This document shows, one piece after another, positions 25,867-35,349 of a stretch of DNA of 64,000 nucleotides. The DNA is from JABDQW01 sp942492025. Its GTDB lineage: Bacteria; Pseudomonadota; Gammaproteobacteria; SZUA-229. The stretch is taken from assembly GCA_942492025.1 (NCBI GenBank), contig CALODJ010000010.1:372001-436000 (forward strand), in the 5' to 3' direction. A program made the translations under genes and the position numbers. Each line of letters begins with the position of its first letter. The first letter of the stretch is position 1. Under the pieces are notes generated by a model that saw nothing but the letters and a program-made list of their open reading frames with translations, was not told where the DNA came from and did no database searches.

Positions 25867-26247
25867 CTAACAGGGCCAGCCATTAGCAGCTACCAGTCAA
25901 TAGGCAATAGTGATTTATTTGCTGAGATGCGGCTTGCGAACAAATGGATATATGGTGTTACGTTATTCGACAATACATTCGGACAGGAGTCTCAATACCT
26001 ATATACAGGCTATCAATGGAATATTTCGGATCTCTCAAGCTACAGCTCTATCCGCCAGCATTTTAAATTGACGGGAGGATTGGTCCACGGATCCAAGGAC
26101 GAGTATCAGGACAAAATACCTCTTAACGGATTAGGCGTTGCCCCGGCAATTGTCCCGACTTACGGGTTTGGATACAAAAATTTGCTTACCGAAGCAAGTC
26201 TCGGAGGTATTTCAGCATTTACGATAACTGTGGGGTATAAATTCTAA
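25867..26247 (+). pseudogene. Outer-membrane barrel protein, C-terminal remnant
   Basis: An open frame from 25867 (no start) or from the ATG at 25927 encodes MRLANKWIYGVTLFDNTFGQ, a QHFKLTGGLVHGSKDEYQDK segment and a C-terminal AFTITVGYKF ending in Phe, like the last strands of a barrel. A full protein would have an N-terminal signal, which is missing because the GAF gene begins there. The 26248-26618 stretch that follows shows no coding sequence I can support. Confidence 0.55.
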
Positions 26248-26618
26248 GCAAACCAGTAGCTTCTGGAAATATATATTGGACCTGCAATTCGAAAGTATTC
26301 GCTCAGGAATCAACTATTATGAGCCGATTTTTATTTTGCAGGAGACAGCACTTACTCGAAGGCAGGGGTTGTCCTGATCAGGGCCGCCTTGCTGGAGATC
26401 GACCGTGTCTACCAGGCCATTCCCCTCCAGCAACGCCACCTTGCCTACCGTCATTGCGCATCGCTTATTTGGAACAACCAAACTGCGTCAGCGCGCCTTG
26501 CTTGGCGGCATTGGATATCCAACGCTGGGTATCCGCATAGTGATATCAGGCCCTAGCGTGGTAGAGTATCAGGCCGAATTTTCGGCGACACCGTACCAGC
26601 GCCTTCTAACCACGGGAA

Positions 26619-27641
26619 ATGAACTTGCATTCATCCATATCGAAAAAAGCTCGGGAAATGGCTGGTATCTGTATCGGCCTTGTGCTGTTTCTGACTGTAT
26701 TCTACGCGCAGGCCGCAATGAACCGGCCGCTGTCAGCGGACGGCCAACCCACCGAAATTCAAGCTGTTGGCGCTGTACTGGACGTCGATAGAATCAACAG
26801 TGCGGAACAGAATTTCACACTCAATATCTACATGGTCTTTCGCTGGAGTGATCCGAGTCTCGCGCATGATAGTGCCGGCAGCATCGTACTTGGCCTGTCC
26901 GATGTCTGGAATCCGCGTCTGACTATCATAAATACCCAGCGGTACTGGGAAAACACTCGGGATGAAGTGGAAGTGTCACCCGAAGGACGCGTCACCTATC
27001 GCTTGCACGTGTTCGGTGATTTTTCCCAGCCACTGGATCTAAAAGATTTTCCGATGGACCAACACGTATTCGAAGTACCCGTCGTTGCTGCAGGTTATCG
27101 CCCGGATGAAGTCGTTTTTAAGCCGGATTCTCGGATCGATTCATTCATTGCAGAAAGGCTGTCTGTCGCTGACTGGAAAGTCGGCACTATGCGTGGAAAC
27201 CCTCGTGAGGTAACGTTGGCGCATGACCTGAAGTTGCCGGGTTTCGTTTTCAGTTTCGAAGCAGAACGCCGTTTGCATCACTACGTGATCAAAGCGATCA
27301 TACCGCTGTGCCTGATCGTCATCATGTCATGGGTCGTTTTCTGGATCAGCCCCGAACATATTCCAAACCAGCTCAGTGTTGCTGTGACGACGGTTTTGAC
27401 GCTAATTGCTTACCATATAGCACTATCGGGGCGCCTTCCCGACATACCCTACCTGACGCACATGGACAAGTTCTTATTCTCTTCTACCGTGCTGGTGTTC
27501 ATGGCTCTGATCGAAGTTGTGGTGACTTCACATTTGTCCAGTACAGATCAACTCGCGCTGGCACGCAAAATAGACAAGACAGCCAGATGGCTGTTCCCTG
27601 TTCTGTTTTTGAGTGCGTTGGGCTACTCGTTCTTCCTATAG
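26619..27641 (+). CDS. Prokaryotic pentameric ligand-gated ion channel (Cys-loop receptor family)
   Basis: 340 residues with a signal peptide. The extracellular domain shows SDVWNPRLTIIN (loop A region) and the Pro-loop DLKDFPMDQHVFEV, where bacterial members lack the cysteines of the animal Cys-loop. Four transmembrane segments follow: M1 (IKAIIPLCLIVIMSWVVFWI), M2 (QLSVAVTTVLTLIAYHIAL), M3 (FLFSSTVLVFMALIEVV) and M4 (RWLFPVLFLSALGYSFFL), with the typical LPDIPYLTHMDKF M2-M3 loop. It is homologous to GLIC and ELIC. The ligand is unknown. A large membrane-protein gene follows 33 bases later. Confidence 0.93.
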   Translation: MNLHSSISKKAREMAGICIGLVLFLTVFYAQAAMNRPLSADGQPTEIQAVGAVLDVDRINSAEQNFTLNIYMVFRWSDPSLAHDSAGSIVLGLSDVWNPRLTIINTQRYWENTRDEVEVSPEGRVTYRLHVFGDFSQPLDLKDFPMDQHVFEVPVVAAGYRPDEVVFKPDSRIDSFIAERLSVADWKVGTMRGNPREVTLAHDLKLPGFVFSFEAERRLHHYVIKAIIPLCLIVIMSWVVFWISPEHIPNQLSVAVTTVLTLIAYHIALSGRLPDIPYLTHMDKFLFSSTVLVFMALIEVVVTSHLSSTDQLALARKIDKTARWLFPVLFLSALGYSFFL

Positions 27642-27674
27642 GGCTATGGCTCTAACGACATTAGCGAGGTCCTC

Positions 27675-28796
27675 TTGAAAATAACCAATCTGATATTGAG
27701 TAATGACGCGAACACCGCCACCCGGATCCTGATACTGACCGGAATAGCCTGGCTGCCGCTGGCAGTGCTGACGCTGATCGATGGCACCTTCATTACAACG
27801 GATATTGCGATGCCCTTTGTCAAGGATGTCGTACCTTTTGTCAGAATGCTGATCGTGATACCGCTGCTGATCGTGGCGGATAACGTGATCGAGCCGATGA
27901 TGCTCAAAACATTGGACTACCTGCGGTCGTCGGGTATTGTGCCGGTCGCTGAACAGGAAAACTTTGATAAGGCGCTTTCTAAAATGGCGTATCTGCTCAA
28001 TGCAAAATGGATGCAGATGCTGCTGGTGTTGCTGGCAATCCTCGTCAGCTGGGTGTTGCAGGCCGATTATGTCGACATGTGGACAGAGCGTGGCGTGACT
28101 TCCTGGGCGCTGCATTGGGAAGGCGATAAGGTCGATGAGACCCTGGCGGGCCAGTGGTTCCTGCTTGTCAGTTCACCTCTTGTTTCGTTTCTGCTGTATC
28201 GCTGGATCTGGCGTTTTATCGTCTGGTCTATGTTGCTGTTTATTGTCTCGCGTATGAAGCTCGATCTCTACGCCAGTCATACAGATCTTGCGGGCGGGCT
28301 TGGCATTGTCGGTTACGGTCAATCCCTGTTCGTTATTGTATTCATCGTCATGGCGTCGCTGATTTCTTCTGATCTAGCCAGCGACATATTGTATGAAGGT
28401 GGAAAGCTGATTGATACGAGACTGATTGTTCTGGTCTTTATAATCGCCAGTGTGATTGTGATTGCGGCCCCGTTATTCTTTTTTACCGATAAGCTGATCA
28501 GTCTCAAGCGCAAGGCGTTGGCCGATTATGGCGCGCTTCAGCAGCAGATCTCGCGGGATTTCCATCATCACTGGGTAGACAACAAGGCGCAGGACCTGGT
28601 GGATTCAATGCAGCCATCGGCCATGGCCGACTACAGCGCTGTTTACGAGATTGCCAGTAATATGCGCGTGGTGCCGTTGAATCCCAAGACTATCATTGTT
28701 TTGGCCGCAGTACTGCTTGTGCCCTTTCTGCCACTGGCGCTGACAGAGAAGTCGATCTGGGACGTGCTAAAAATGATCGGGGACAGCGTGCTGTAG
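27675..28796 (+). CDS. Multi-pass membrane protein of unknown function next to the ion channel
   Basis: 373 residues with about six hydrophobic segments (LILTGIAWLPLAVLTLI, FVRMLIVIPLLIVADNVI, MLLVLLAILVSWVL, FIVWSMLLFIVSRM, LFVIVFIVMASLI, LIVLVFIIASVIVIAAPLFFF) and a C-terminal one (TIIVLAAVLLVPFLPLAL). A soluble His-containing loop (RDFHHHWVDNKAQDLVDS) lies before the last. I recognise no family. It follows the channel gene by 33 bases on the same strand, so it probably shares its transcript. The start could also be one of the upstream in-frame codons. Confidence 0.7.
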   Translation: MKITNLILSNDANTATRILILTGIAWLPLAVLTLIDGTFITTDIAMPFVKDVVPFVRMLIVIPLLIVADNVIEPMMLKTLDYLRSSGIVPVAEQENFDKALSKMAYLLNAKWMQMLLVLLAILVSWVLQADYVDMWTERGVTSWALHWEGDKVDETLAGQWFLLVSSPLVSFLLYRWIWRFIVWSMLLFIVSRMKLDLYASHTDLAGGLGIVGYGQSLFVIVFIVMASLISSDLASDILYEGGKLIDTRLIVLVFIIASVIVIAAPLFFFTDKLISLKRKALADYGALQQQISRDFHHHWVDNKAQDLVDSMQPSAMADYSAVYEIASNMRVVPLNPKTIIVLAAVLLVPFLPLALTEKSIWDVLKMIGDSVL

Positions 28797-29060
28797 CGCA
28801 GGGCGCCGGTTTCTGATTGGCAACAGGCTGCATATCATTTTAGAGACAAGTTGCAGGCTTAGCCATCGGCTGGTTAATGGATGCCTAATCGGCGCTAGCT
28901 GTTGGGGCTTGAAGCTGGCGTGAATCGAGCATCAGGGGTAAGCTAGCGATCGTCTTGTGTCTTGTGTCGCAAGGTCCCGTTTGAATTGGCAACGATGTCA
29001 TTCCGGGACGGATGAATTAGCACAAATTATCGCTAGCAAAATGTTTAACGGGAATTCATT

Positions 29061-30173
29061 ATGAATAGCAATGCGGCAATAGGGGTTTCACTGGTATTGG
29101 CAACAGGGATTCTGCTCTCAGCCTGCGGTAAACAGGAAGAAGTGGCAGCCCCTGAATTACCCAGACCGGTAAAGACCTATGTCATAGGCGGTGACGAGGC
29201 TGGGGATACCCGGCGCCTGCCGGCCAGAGTCTATGCCAGTCAACGTGCCGAGATTTCATTCAGGGTGCAGGGGCTAATCGTTGAGCTGCCTGCGAAGGAA
29301 GGGGATTTCGTCAAGAAGGGGCAGCTACTGGCCCAACTGGATCAGAAAGACTACAAGACCGCTGTGAATGATCGACAGGCCAAGTTCGATGAGGCAAAGG
29401 CCAACTTTGAGCGTGCGAAGGAACTCATCAAAAAAGACTTTATTTCCAAGACGGATTTCGACAAGCTCGAGGCCAATTACAAGACGGCCAAAGCCAATCT
29501 CGAACAGGCCGAACTTGACCTCTCCTACACCTCGATGACCGCACCCTTTGATGGTCAAGTTGCAAGGCGATATGTACAAAACAATGAAGAGGTGCGCCGT
29601 AAGCAGGCCGTTCTTGCCTTGCAGAATGCGGAGCAGCTGGATATCAAGTTCGATGTGCCCGAGCGTTTGTTGTTAAAGCTGCAAAATGTAGAAGAACGTC
29701 AGAAGAAGGATCCGGCTGACAGGCCGACTATTGCTCACGCTCGCTTCACTTCAGATGGACCGCGTTATCCGTTGGCCTTCAAGGAAATTGCCACCCGCGC
29801 GGACGAGCAGACCCGTACCTTCGAGGCGACCTTTGTACTCGATACGCCAGAAGGGGTCACGGTGCTGCCGGGTATGACTGCAGAGGTCCAGCTGAATCTT
29901 GCGGCACTCTACGGCCCCAGGGATTATGACATGCTTATTCCCAATACGGCGGTGTTTGCGGACCCCAGTGGCGCCGCGCGCAAACTCGTCTGGGTCGTCG
30001 ATCAGGAGTCCATGACGGTGCGATCACGCGAGGTAGAGACCGGTGCGCTCGTGGATGATCGAATTCGTATTGTCTCCGGTTTGAAGGCTGGAGAGAGCGT
30101 GGTCAGTGCCGGCCTGCATCACCTTGAAGACGGACAGCAGGTCCGCCTGTTCACCGGTACCTTTGGTGAATAA
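29061..30173 (+). CDS. RND efflux periplasmic adaptor (lipoprotein)
   Basis: 370 residues. The signal ends with the lipobox LLSACGK. Lipoyl halves are ISFRVQGLIVELPAKEGDFV and LSYTSMTAPFDGQVARRYVQ around a helical hairpin (about 100-155). The beta-barrel and membrane-proximal domains follow, with TVLPGMTAEVQLN. It is the membrane-fusion protein of the RND pair and is followed 3 bases later by the permease. No outer-membrane factor gene is present, so the complex probably uses a TolC-like channel encoded elsewhere. The 265-base gap before it holds no other feature I can support. Confidence 0.93.
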   Translation: MNSNAAIGVSLVLATGILLSACGKQEEVAAPELPRPVKTYVIGGDEAGDTRRLPARVYASQRAEISFRVQGLIVELPAKEGDFVKKGQLLAQLDQKDYKTAVNDRQAKFDEAKANFERAKELIKKDFISKTDFDKLEANYKTAKANLEQAELDLSYTSMTAPFDGQVARRYVQNNEEVRRKQAVLALQNAEQLDIKFDVPERLLLKLQNVEERQKKDPADRPTIAHARFTSDGPRYPLAFKEIATRADEQTRTFEATFVLDTPEGVTVLPGMTAEVQLNLAALYGPRDYDMLIPNTAVFADPSGAARKLVWVVDQESMTVRSREVETGALVDDRIRIVSGLKAGESVVSAGLHHLEDGQQVRLFTGTFGE

Positions 30174-30176
30174 GCG

Positions 30177-33100
30177 ATGAATATCGCAGAAATCGCTATC
30201 AAGCGGCGGGTCGTTACCTGGGTGCTGACTGCCTTCGTGATCGTTGCCGGTATCGGTTCTTATCAAAGCATGGGTCGTCTTGAAGATCCCGAATTCACCA
30301 TCAAGCAGGCCATTATCACCACGGCCTACCCTGGCGCTACGGCTGAACAGGTCGAAGAAGAAGTGACTGACAAGATCGAAACCAAGATCCAGGAAATGTC
30401 TGAGGTCCTGCGTATCTGGTCGATCAATGTCGATGGTGTCTCGCGGATTACGGTTGAGATGCAAAAGAAATATGACCGCGAGTTGTTGCCGGCAATCTGG
30501 CAGCGTCTTCGCAACAAGGTGGCGGATGTGCAGCCACACCTGCCTCCCGGTGCGATGCCTTCCGTGGTTAACGATGACTTTGGTGATGTCTACGGCATTT
30601 TGCTGGCTGTGACAGGTGATGGCTATAGCTTCGCTGAGCTGAAGGAATTCGCCAAGTTCCTGCGTAAGGAGCTATTGCTCGTCAAGGATGTGGCGAAGAT
30701 CATTATCCAGGGTGACCAGCAAGAAACGATTTATGTCGATGTTGATCGTTCCAAGATAACCCAACTGGGTATTTCGCTGATGGAAATCTTTGATGCCCTG
30801 GAACAGAAAAACGTGCATGTCGATTCCGGGCGCCTCAGGGCCGGTGAGGAATATGTTCGCATCAATCCAACCGGGACGGTGAATACCGTCGATGCCATCC
30901 GCGATCTGGTCATTGGTAGCAGGACGCAGGAAGATGGTGAGGTTCGGCTGATCTACCTCAAGGATATTGCCGAGGTCATCCGCGATTACAAGGATCCTTA
31001 TGATAACAAGGTGATTTATAACGACCAGGATGCCGTTGTCGTGGGCATTTCGACGGCGCTGGGTGGCAATGTCGTGGAAATGGGTAACGCCCTGGCAGCG
31101 CGTGTGCGCGAACTGACACGGTATGTACCTGTCGGCATGGAAATCCATCCGCTCTACGTGCAGTCGAATCGCGTTGAGGCTTCGATTAACGCCTTCATTG
31201 TGAACCTGGCCGAAGCGGTTGCGATTGTCTTTATCGTCCTGATGGCGTTCATGGGCCTGCGCAGTGGCGCGATTATCGGGGTGGCACTGGTGCTGACCGT
31301 GCTGGCAACCTTTATCTTCATGAAGATGCAGGGCGTGTTGCTGGAACGCATCTCCCTGGGGGCTCTGGTAATCGCACTGGGTATGCTGGTCGATAACGCC
31401 ATCGTCATCATAGACGGTATGCTGGTGAGAATTCAGAAAGGTATGGACCGCATGGAGGCTGCGAAAGAGGTGGTGGCCCAGAACATGTGGCCGCTGTTCG
31501 GCGCGACCGTCATTGCCGTGCTCGCCTTTGGTTCTATCGGCTTGTCCGACGACTCTACGGGTGAGTACACGCGCTCACTGTTCCTCGTTATATTGTTTTC
31601 CCTGATGCTGAGCTGGCTGATCGCGATTACGGTTGTGCCGTTGATGGGCGTCAGTTTTATCAAGGCGGCACCGGCAGATGCGGCAGGCCAGGAGCCTGCA
31701 CCGACAAAATTCTCTGTTTTTCTGGAACAATCCCTGGATACCGTGCTTCGTTATCGCTATGTCACGGTAGCCGCAGCGATCGTCCTGCTGGTGGGCGCGG
31801 TATTCCTGTTCGGGCAGCTCAAGCAGAGTTTCTTCCCGAATGCGACCAGTGAACAGTTCTTTATCGATCTGTATCTGCCAAAGGGGACGGATATCCGGAC
31901 CGTCGAGGATTATGCTCGCGAGTTGCAGGATAAGTTGCAGGCCGATGAGCGCGTGCACGAGGTCACTACCTTTGTCGGTGCCGCGGCGCCACGATTTATC
32001 CTCACCTACGAGCCCGAGAAGAACCCAACGTCCTATGCCTTCATGTTGGTGACGGTCGAGGACTACAAGACCATCGACACCATGATGACGGATTATTACA
32101 CCTGGATTAGTGAGCAACTGCCACGTGTCAATCCGCGTATTCATAAGGTCAAGCTGGGACCGGGTAAGCCACCGGTTGAACCTACCTTCTATGGCCCCAA
32201 CCATAATGTGTTACGAAATCTCGGCGACCGGGCCTCGAAGATCCTCAGGGATTCCGGTGCCGTGGCTATCCGCAGTGAATGGGGTGAACGTAAACTGGAG
32301 ATACAGCCCGTCTTTGATGAGGCCCGTGCCAGCAAGGTTGGTGTAAGCCGGGAAACTCTGGCTGCCTCGATGGAAATGAGCTTCGAAGGCTTCAGGGCAG
32401 GCACCTATCGTGAAGATGACGAACTCCTGCCTATCTATGTACGGGCCTCGGCAGCGGATCGTGCCGGGGCAAATGAGATCGAAAACATCCAGGTCTGGAG
32501 CGACGGGCTGCAAACTTTTGTGCCTATCAGCCAGGTCATCTCCGGTTACAAAACGGTATGGGTGGATCCAAGCTCTAACCGTAAGAACCGCAAGCGCTGG
32601 TATAAGGTGTCGGCCGATCCCCAGCCCGGGGTTCTGAATGCCGTGCTGTTCTCGAAGGTCAAGCCACAGATCGAGGCCATGGAGCTACCACCCGGTTATG
32701 AGCTGGAATGGGAGGGCGAGTACATGTCGCAGACCGAGGCCCAGGATGCCCTGGCAAGCAGTATTCCTATGTTTGTGGTCCTGATGATCCTGATCGTCGT
32801 CTTCCTGTTTAACTCGATACGCAAGACCCTGGTGATCTGGCTGACGGTACCGCTGGCCTCGATCGGTGTTGCCGTCGGCCTGTTCATATTCGAACAACCT
32901 TTTGACTTCATGGCCTTGCTCGGCTTCCTGAGTCTGTCGGGCATGCTGATCAAAAACTCGATCGTATTGCTGGATGAAATCGGTTCACAGCTTGAGCGTG
33001 GTGTCGCTCCCTACGAGGCATTGATTGCTTCGGTACAGAGCCGGGCACGTCCGGTCAGTATGGCGGCACTGACAACCGTGCTGGGGATGATACCGCTGTT

Positions 33101-33260
33101 GCAGGATCCATTCTTCGTGGCAATGGCGGTGACCATCATGGCCGGTCTGGCGTTCGCGACCGTACTGTCACTGATTGTGGTACCGGTACTTTATGCCATC
33201 TTCTTTAATATTAGAGCACCCGGTGAACAAGTCGGGCAGGCCCAACCGCAGACAACCTAG
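30177..33260 (+). CDS. RND efflux pump permease (AcrB/MexB superfamily)
   Basis: 1027 residues with the full RND layout: N-terminal helix, FTIKQAIITTAYPGATAEQVEEEV porter region, two sets of six transmembrane helices and two large periplasmic loops. The proton-relay motif of TM4 reads GMLVDNAIVIIDG, with Asp followed by Asn where AcrB has two Asp residues, as in several non-AcrB subfamilies. The last helices read SIGVAVGLFIFEQPFDFMAL and VSMAALTTVLGMIPLLQDPF. The stop codon TAG is also the first three bases of an inverted-repeat element (33258). The substrate cannot be inferred. Confidence 0.95.
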   Translation: MNIAEIAIKRRVVTWVLTAFVIVAGIGSYQSMGRLEDPEFTIKQAIITTAYPGATAEQVEEEVTDKIETKIQEMSEVLRIWSINVDGVSRITVEMQKKYDRELLPAIWQRLRNKVADVQPHLPPGAMPSVVNDDFGDVYGILLAVTGDGYSFAELKEFAKFLRKELLLVKDVAKIIIQGDQQETIYVDVDRSKITQLGISLMEIFDALEQKNVHVDSGRLRAGEEYVRINPTGTVNTVDAIRDLVIGSRTQEDGEVRLIYLKDIAEVIRDYKDPYDNKVIYNDQDAVVVGISTALGGNVVEMGNALAARVRELTRYVPVGMEIHPLYVQSNRVEASINAFIVNLAEAVAIVFIVLMAFMGLRSGAIIGVALVLTVLATFIFMKMQGVLLERISLGALVIALGMLVDNAIVIIDGMLVRIQKGMDRMEAAKEVVAQNMWPLFGATVIAVLAFGSIGLSDDSTGEYTRSLFLVILFSLMLSWLIAITVVPLMGVSFIKAAPADAAGQEPAPTKFSVFLEQSLDTVLRYRYVTVAAAIVLLVGAVFLFGQLKQSFFPNATSEQFFIDLYLPKGTDIRTVEDYARELQDKLQADERVHEVTTFVGAAAPRFILTYEPEKNPTSYAFMLVTVEDYKTIDTMMTDYYTWISEQLPRVNPRIHKVKLGPGKPPVEPTFYGPNHNVLRNLGDRASKILRDSGAVAIRSEWGERKLEIQPVFDEARASKVGVSRETLAASMEMSFEGFRAGTYREDDELLPIYVRASAADRAGANEIENIQVWSDGLQTFVPISQVISGYKTVWVDPSSNRKNRKRWYKVSADPQPGVLNAVLFSKVKPQIEAMELPPGYELEWEGEYMSQTEAQDALASSIPMFVVLMILIVVFLFNSIRKTLVIWLTVPLASIGVAVGLFIFEQPFDFMALLGFLSLSGMLIKNSIVLLDEIGSQLERGVAPYEALIASVQSRARPVSMAALTTVLGMIPLLQDPFFVAMAVTIMAGLAFATVLSLIVVPVLYAIFFNIRAPGEQVGQAQPQTT

Positions 33261-33423
33261 CCCGGATGTTGCATGAAGGATTCGGAATTTAGGGGCAAGT
33301 TGCACGTAAAACCGAATAGGACAAACTGTAACCGGGCAATACCCTGTTAGTTGAAGCGTCTCTAATTGAAACATAGGCCATTATCAAGCATTGCATGGCC
33401 GCCTTCGTGCAACATCCGGGCTA
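33258..33423. repeat. MITE-like repeat family B, full copy
   Basis: The left end TAGCCCGGATGTTGCATGAA and right end CTTCGTGCAACATCCGGGCT are 22-base terminal inverted repeats with one mismatch, giving a 166-base element. The interior shares a block of about 120 bases with 35229-35349 (for example GAATAGGACAAAC). The stop codon of the RND permease is the first TAG of the element. Confidence 0.75.
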
Positions 33424-33611
33424 ACGCTAATAAAATTTCAGGCTTGGTTATACCACATCCCTATTGAAACGAAACTCCGGATAATTATTCACAAAACGCC
33501 TGTATTCACTCTACGCGCGGCACTGATCGATGCCGAAACCAGGCGCAGGATTCGTATTCGTCAGCGCCGCTCTGGAGCGAAAAGCGTAGCAACAGCTTGG
33601 GCGAAGCGGCC

Positions 33612-33681
33612 GTAGGGTGCGCCGTGCGCACCGAAACAGCCCAGCACACTGAGGATTCACGGTGCGCACAGCGCACCCTAC
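33612..33681. repeat. Palindromic repeat family A, copy 3
   Basis: Left arm GTAGGGTGCGCCGTGCGCAC from 33612 and right arm GGTGCGCACAGCGCACCC ending TAC at 33681. Same structure as copy 1. The 33424-33854 region otherwise holds only the family C repeat. Confidence 0.85.
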
Positions 33682-33695
33682 GATCTCGTGCAAAA

Positions 33696-33821
33696 GAAGA
33701 CCCGCCTGAACCATGATAGGCATGCTCGAATAACACACTGTATTTTTAATCATCCGAGCTTCACTCCAAAAGACCAATGCCTTTTCAGTACCCGACGCCG
33801 CCTGGTGAGAAATGCGGGCTA
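33696..33821. repeat. Repeat family C, full copy 1
   Basis: A 126-base unit starting GAAGACCCGCCTGAACCATG and ending AAATGCGGGCTA. It is the same length as, and similar throughout to, the unit at 51751-51876, including GATAGGCATG and CACTGTATTTTTAATCATC. Confidence 0.75.
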
Positions 33822-33854
33822 AGAGCATCAAGAAAAACCCGGTTTTAACCAACC

Positions 33855-35147
33855 TTATGTTTCCATTGACGACAACACCTGGAATACGGCGTTGGTCAAG
33901 GTATCGAGGTCAGACTCGTCGATGATGTAGGGTGGCATCAGGTAAACTAGTCGGCCAAAAGGTCTGACCCAGACACCGGCATCGACGAACATCGCCTGTA
34001 TGGTTTTCATATCAACCGGCTGATGCAGTTCGACTACGCCAATCGCGCCGAGCACGCGTACATCTTTGACGTTGGTTAGTTGAACGCAAGGCTGCAGGCC
34101 TTTCAATAATCCCGTTTCGATAGTTGCTATTTTGGCCTGCCAGGGTGAATCGAGTAAAAGCTCGATACTGGTATTTGCTGCAGTACAGGCAAGCGGATTG
34201 GCCATGAACGTCGGGCCGTGCATGAATAGACCGGGCTCGCCGTTACTGATAGTCTCGCTTATCTTCTCTGTGGTCAGCGTGGCGGCCAGTGTCATGTAGC
34301 CGCCAGTGAGTGCTTTACCGATACACATGATGTCGGGCGCGACATCAGCGTGTTCGCTGGCGAATAACTTTCCGGCGCGGCCAAAGCCAGTGGCTATTTC
34401 ATCCAGGATCAGCAACACATCGTGCTCGTTGCACAGTTCACTGACGCGGCGAAGATAGTCTGCCGAGTAAAAACGCATGCCACCGGCGCCCTGGACAACA
34501 GGTTCGAGTATTACTGCGGCGATATCGTTCTTGTGGTTTTGCAACTGCAGTTGAAGCGGTGCAATATCATTGTCGCTACAAGCTTCACCGAATCGGCATC
34601 TTGGGGCATCAACGAAGTACTGTTTTATCAGTGCTTCCGAGAACAACGAATGCATCCCGTTGACAGGGTCGGTAACCGACATCGCGCCAAAGGTATCGCC
34701 ATGATAGCCGTAGCGTATGGTCAGGAACCTTTGTTTGTCAGAGCGGTTTTTTGCTTGCCAGTACTGAATCGCCATTTTCATCGCGACTTCGACCGAAACG
34801 GAACCCGAGTCGGCAAAAAAGACAGTCTGCAAAGGTTCGGGTGTGATCTCAACCAGCTTCTCTGCGAGTTTGACTGCAGGCGCGTGCGTCAGACCACCAA
34901 ACATGACGTGCGCCATGCGCTCCAGTTGGCTTGTCAATGCAGCATTCATGTCGGGGTGATTGTATCCGTGTATGGCACACCACCAGGACGACATTCCGTC
35001 GACAAGTTCGCGACCGTCAGTGAGTGTGATGCGAACACCGTGAGCAGATGCTACGGGAAATATAGGAAGATCCGAGTTCATCGCACTGTAGGGGTGCCAT
35101 ATGTGGTTTCTATCCGAAGTAACAAGCTGGTCCGGTTCGGAATGCAC
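33855..35147 (-). CDS. bioA: Adenosylmethionine-8-amino-7-oxononanoate aminotransferase
   Basis: 430 residues, the usual BioA length. HIWHPYSAM near the start, DGMSSWWCAIHGYNHP, FADSGSVSVEVAMKMAIQYW, RYGYHGDTFGAMSVTDP, ILDEIATGFGRAGKLFA and the PLP-lysine motif CIGKALTGGYMTLAATLTT are all BioA signatures. The enzyme makes 7,8-diaminopelargonate in biotin synthesis, using S-adenosylmethionine as amino donor. The start is a GTG at 35147. No other biotin gene is in the window, so the pathway is split here. Confidence 0.96.
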   Translation of the reverse strand: MHSEPDQLVTSDRNHIWHPYSAMNSDLPIFPVASAHGVRITLTDGRELVDGMSSWWCAIHGYNHPDMNAALTSQLERMAHVMFGGLTHAPAVKLAEKLVEITPEPLQTVFFADSGSVSVEVAMKMAIQYWQAKNRSDKQRFLTIRYGYHGDTFGAMSVTDPVNGMHSLFSEALIKQYFVDAPRCRFGEACSDNDIAPLQLQLQNHKNDIAAVILEPVVQGAGGMRFYSADYLRRVSELCNEHDVLLILDEIATGFGRAGKLFASEHADVAPDIMCIGKALTGGYMTLAATLTTEKISETISNGEPGLFMHGPTFMANPLACTAANTSIELLLDSPWQAKIATIETGLLKGLQPCVQLTNVKDVRVLGAIGVVELHQPVDMKTIQAMFVDAGVWVRPFGRLVYLMPPYIIDESDLDTLTNAVFQVLSSMET

Positions 35148-35228
35148 GATCTTGGTTATCCAGTGATGGTCTGTAGACGTTGATGCATCGTATCAGTTCC
35201 GCCCTGCAGTGTCATGCGACGCCAACAT

Positions 35229-35349
35229 GCACATAAAATCGAATAGGACAAACGGTTACCGCACAATACCGTGTAAGTTGAAGTGAATCTGCGTGAAACA
35301 TCGACATATACGAAACATTGCATGTCCGCTTTCGTGCGAATCCGGGCTA
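35229..35349. repeat. MITE-like repeat family B, copy 2 lacking a clear left end
   Basis: GCACATAAAATCGAATAGGA and CCGCTTTCGTGCGAATCCGG align with the interior and right end of the element at 33258-33423. The left terminal repeat is not recognisable. On the minus strand the last bases (TAG CCC GGA) supply the stop codon of the Na/Pi cotransporter gene. Confidence 0.7.

Noticed and set aside
34422..35183. Long plus-strand frame opposite bioA
   Set aside because: It is antisense to a clear bioA gene and its translation has no recognisable domain.
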